The notes below the pieces were generated by a model. That model did not search any database. It saw only the letters and a list, made by a program, of their open reading frames with translations, and was not told where the DNA came from. Positions 60,433-64,000 of a stretch of 64,000 nt of DNA are shown piece by piece. Source of the stretch: Phycisphaerales bacterium. Its GTDB lineage: Bacteria; Planctomycetota; Phycisphaerae; Phycisphaerales; UBA1924. The first letter of the stretch is position 1. Every line of letters starts with the position of its first letter. The stretch lies in contig JAFIFZ010000036.1 in NCBI GenBank assembly GCA_020831775.1, positions 1 to 64,000 of the forward strand. Reading direction: 5' to 3'. Position numbers and translations under genes: made by a program.

Positions 60433-61167
60433 ATGGAGAAGCAACTCGGCTGGACGGTGATCGCGTGCCCGGTCTGCCGGGGGGTGGAGCGGGCGCCGGT
60501 GCTTGAAGATCACGAGCTCGGGATGCTGATGGGTTTGCTGCCCAAGCGAGGGCGGGCGATCAATGTGCTTCGGTGCGAGGGTTGCGGCGTCGAGATGGTC
60601 CCGCGTTCGATCGAATGTGTGCATACCGCCCGGAACCTTTCGGCGGAGGACATGCTCGCGATGGAGGCGCCGGACGAAGCCGAGCGGATCGTCGCGGCGG
60701 CCGACCTCTTCGAGAGGGCGGCCGCGGGCGAGGTCGATACGGACGAGCGGTCGGACGCGATCGCGCTTGCCTGCGATGCGTTAGCCCATGAGTCGTGGAT
60801 CGTGAACAGAGATGTGACGATCCGGATGACCTGTTACGGATCCTTCGTCGGTGTGGTGATGCTGATCGTCGGTTTAGCACCGCGCACCGGTGGACAGATC
60901 GACAGACTGGTGATTATGCTCACCTTTGTTGCAGCGGTTGTGATCTGGGGAGCGTTGTTCTGGTGGATGTCGGAGATTCGCCACGCCAGGCGGCGCAAGC
61001 GTTTGCCCGGTGTGCTGCGTCCGCTCGATCCGTCCGTTGAGGAACTCAGGGCCGCGCTCGAACTGGCAGACCGGGGAGGGAGTCTGCGGATCCGGCCTCG
61101 CAGATACGCCCGACAACTCCACGAGGACATTCAGCGGGTGAAGTCGAAGCCGAATTCCGGCGGATGA
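60433..61167 (+). CDS. Membrane protein with N-terminal zinc ribbon, copy B
   Basis: Protein of 244 aa with the same layout: CPVCRGVE near 15, CEGCGVEM near 50, helical Glu-rich region with the shared [12 protein letters not shown], two spans near 130-185, and a basic C-terminal domain. The ATG at 60433 aligns with the start of copy A. The stop overlaps an in-frame start of the next gene (ATGA), suggesting translation coupling. Confidence 0.8.
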   Translation: MEKQLGWTVIACPVCRGVERAPVLEDHELGMLMGLLPKRGRAINVLRCEGCGVEMVPRSIECVHTARNLSAEDMLAMEAPDEAERIVAAADLFERAAAGEVDTDERSDAIALACDALAHESWIVNRDVTIRMTCYGSFVGVVMLIVGLAPRTGGQIDRLVIMLTFVAAVVIWGALFWWMSEIRHARRRKRLPGVLRPLDPSVEELRAALELADRGGSLRIRPRRYARQLHEDIQRVKSKPNSGG

Positions 61168-61280
61168 CTCGTGTTGCTCAGCCCACCCATGCCGATGGGA
61201 GCGCAAGTGGGGTTTACGATCGTCTTCTACTCGGTTTGCCCCGTATCGAGTGTGTCGCTCTGGAGGGAGGTCGCGGGCGC

Positions 61281-62051
61281 GTGATCATTCAGAAGACCAA
61301 GAAGTGGAGCGGGGCGCAGGGGCGGACGGTGATCGCGTGCCCGGTCTGCTGGGACATCACCGAGGCGGCGGTCGAGAAGGTCAACGAGGATCGCACGCTG
61401 GTCGTCCCGGTCATCGGGGCGGCGGTGTACGCGGGGACGAAGTTCACGCACGAGTCGGTCTGCGTGGGCTGCGGCGTGCGCGTGCGCGAGGATGACCCGC
61501 CGCCGCTGCTCGACGATAGAGACACGGACCCGGGGGAGGCGGCCGAGCGTCTGCGCCCGGATCTGTACGATCGCTTCATCGCCCGAGCGCAAGAGGAACA
61601 GCGCGTTCTGGACGGGATGGCTGGTCCGGTGGTCAGGCAGCGCGTGCTGGCGGTTCGGCTTGGTGAGCTTGAGCATTCGCTGGCTTGGTATCAGCATATT
61701 GGTTCGGATAAGGTCGCGATGCTGCCGATCTTCTTCGTCGCGTTCTTTGTGGGTGTCGCGGGGTTTCTGGCTTACATGTGGACAGGGGCGCTCTGGCTCA
61801 TGATTTTGATGATGGTGTCGATCATCGGCGCCGGGGTCGGCGTCATTCGATACAGAGTGCATCAGATCCAGCGCAAGCACGAGCACCTCGACCCGCACAG
61901 GCTCGCGGCGAGGTCGCTGGCGCCGTTTAGTCCTGAGCAGTACGAGTTGCACAAGGCTTGCCGTCAGGCGAAGCGGGAGGGGGCGGAGCTTGCGGGGCTG
62001 AAGCCTCGGAAGATCGCCGAGCATCTTGGGGCGCTGTACCGGACGATGTAG
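61281..62051 (+). CDS. Membrane protein with N-terminal zinc ribbon, copy C
   Basis: Protein of 256 aa. The ribbon is CPVCWD near 17 and CVGCGVRV near 65, with a longer spacer than in A and B. Two spans (about 145-185) precede a basic, His-containing C-terminal domain. GTG at 61281 is chosen by alignment with A and B and GGAGG about 10 nt upstream; an ATG at 61164 overlapping the previous stop would add 39 residues without a match. Confidence 0.78.
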   Translation: MIIQKTKKWSGAQGRTVIACPVCWDITEAAVEKVNEDRTLVVPVIGAAVYAGTKFTHESVCVGCGVRVREDDPPPLLDDRDTDPGEAAERLRPDLYDRFIARAQEEQRVLDGMAGPVVRQRVLAVRLGELEHSLAWYQHIGSDKVAMLPIFFVAFFVGVAGFLAYMWTGALWLMILMMVSIIGAGVGVIRYRVHQIQRKHEHLDPHRLAARSLAPFSPEQYELHKACRQAKREGAELAGLKPRKIAEHLGALYRTM

Positions 62052-62150
62052 AGAGAGTGTTTGGGGGCGCTCCGGTGTGCCGGAACACGCTTCGGAGGAG
62101 CGGAGGAATCGTTCGATATGTGTTCCGCATTGCGGATCAAAGTCTTCCTT

Positions 62151-62265
62151 CGCCCCTTCAGGGCGAAACTATGATTTGTGCCGCTTTCCACGGGTTGCGC
62201 TTGTCCGACGCTTTGCGTCGGCCTGCGCTCCACCCGTGGCTACAACCCATCGTCCCTTCGGGACG
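62151..62265. repeat. Cluster of nested palindromes
   Basis: Three inverted repeats in 115 nt: CGCCC-CTTCA-GGGCG (62151-62165); a nested cruciform with outer CCACGGGT/ACCCGTGG (62188-62195 and 62232-62239) enclosing CCGACGC-TTT-GCGTCGG (62205-62221); and CGTCCC-TTC-GGGACG (62251-62265). It lies between convergent genes and may end transcripts. The region reads as an intergenic repeat element. Confidence 0.55.
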
Positions 62266-62317
62266 ACGATTTCTAGAGCGAGCCAAACGGACTGAAATGG
62301 ACCGAAGCCGCTCTCGT

Positions 62318-63661
<1,344 letters not shown>

Positions 63662-63677
63662 CGCGTGCGTGCCCGGG

Positions 63678-64000
63678 TCAGGAGGGGCGGACGAGCATGA
63701 GCTTCTGCCCGAACTCGACGGCTTCGCCGTTCTTGACGAGGATTCGTTCGACGGTGCCGGAGACCTCGGCCTTGATCTCGTTGAAGACCTTCATGGCTTC
63801 GATGAGGCAGACGGTGGTGTTTGGGCTGACGTTGCCGCCCTCGGTGATGAAGGGCTCTGCGTCGGGGTTGGGCGTGGCGTAGTAGGTGCCGACCATGGGC
63901 GACTCGATGGCGACGAGTCCGGCGTCGGATGCGGGCGGGGCGGCGGGTGCGTCGGCCTGCGCGGGCTGCTGCTGGGCGGCGGGGGCGCCGTTGAGGACGA
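63678..64000 (-). CDS. accB: Biotin carboxyl carrier protein of acetyl-CoA carboxylase (partial)
   Basis: The C-terminal part of BCCP, about 106 codons, cut at the window end (the N-terminus lies beyond 64000). The biotinylation motif is IEAMKVFNEI, with the Lys in EAMK. An Ala/Pro/Gln-rich linker occupies the part nearest the window edge. It lies directly upstream of accC. Confidence 0.93.
   Translation of the reverse strand, partial: VLNGAPAAQQQPAQADAPAAPPASDAGLVAIESPMVGTYYATPNPDAEPFITEGGNVSPNTTVCLIEAMKVFNEIKAEVSGTVERILVKNGEAVEFGQKLMLVRPS

Overview
The window is GC-rich, densely coded bacterial chromosome and most resembles a planctomycete of the Phycisphaerae. That call is an inference. 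It rests on Kdo transferase (a Gram-negative-type envelope), planctomycete-like small membrane proteins with a CxxCGY(D/N)-x-CPEC zinc ribbon, a ribosomal/replication gene order without rpsR, SD-less genes with a -10 box directly before the start codon, and many secreted proteins without clear relatives. There is no rRNA, no complete mobile element, no prophage and no CRISPR array. The sequence reads as core chromosome with a few fast-evolving patches.

Layout. 0.1-2.6 kb: an Orc1-like AAA ATPase and Kdo transferase (waaA), then tRNA-Lys(TTT). 2.8-7.3 kb: a SNF2 helicase with a SWIM zinc-finger partner. 7.3-13.1 kb: a hairpin-rich intergenic stretch, tRNA-Gln(TTG), then a housekeeping run of GlmU-like uridylyltransferase, prs, L25, pth, S6, ssb and L9, closed by a strong bidirectional terminator. 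13.1-19.4 kb (minus strand): a CvpA-like membrane protein, a membrane-anchored GspE/PilB homologue with a ruined ATPase site, PilT and a sigma-70 factor. 20-25.7 kb: Mn superoxide dismutase, an esterase, then six tandem small membrane zinc-ribbon proteins with two decayed copies. 25.7-32.2 kb (mostly minus): a PIN/TRAM protein and several secreted or membrane proteins of unknown function. 32.3-35.4 kb: dnaX with a textbook -1 frameshift site, ybaB, a NUDIX hydrolase and a candidate small RNA. 35.5-40.3 kb: an RND efflux pair. 40.4-47.3 kb: glnS, a PfkB-type kinase, a methyltransferase, a glutamine amidotransferase, a CBS protein, a HhH-GPD glycosylase and a DUF1801 protein with a histone-H1-like tail. 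47.4-53.5 kb: phosphofructokinase, an acidic membrane protein, rsmE, a secreted prenyltransferase-repeat protein and an M32 carboxypeptidase. 53.6-57.5 kb: two META lipoproteins, a membrane protein, a DoxX-like protein with a palindromic operator, and an HtrA protease. 57.5-59.5 kb: queuosine-precursor genes queD, queE and queC. 59.6-62.1 kb: three tandem proteins with an N-terminal zinc ribbon. 62.3-64 kb: acetyl-CoA carboxylase subunits accC and accB (cut by the window end).

Best leads: (1) the dnaX A7 slippery site followed at 7 nt by a 10-bp stem; (2) eleven genes on both strands with a TAnnnT-like box ending 5-7 nt before the start codon, which suggests leaderless transcription; (3) two undescribed-looking families of tandem membrane zinc-ribbon proteins that are duplicating and decaying; (4) a candidate small RNA at 35231-35365 with its own promoter and terminator; (5) a dispersed hairpin repeat, one copy of which lies inside the queC reading frame.
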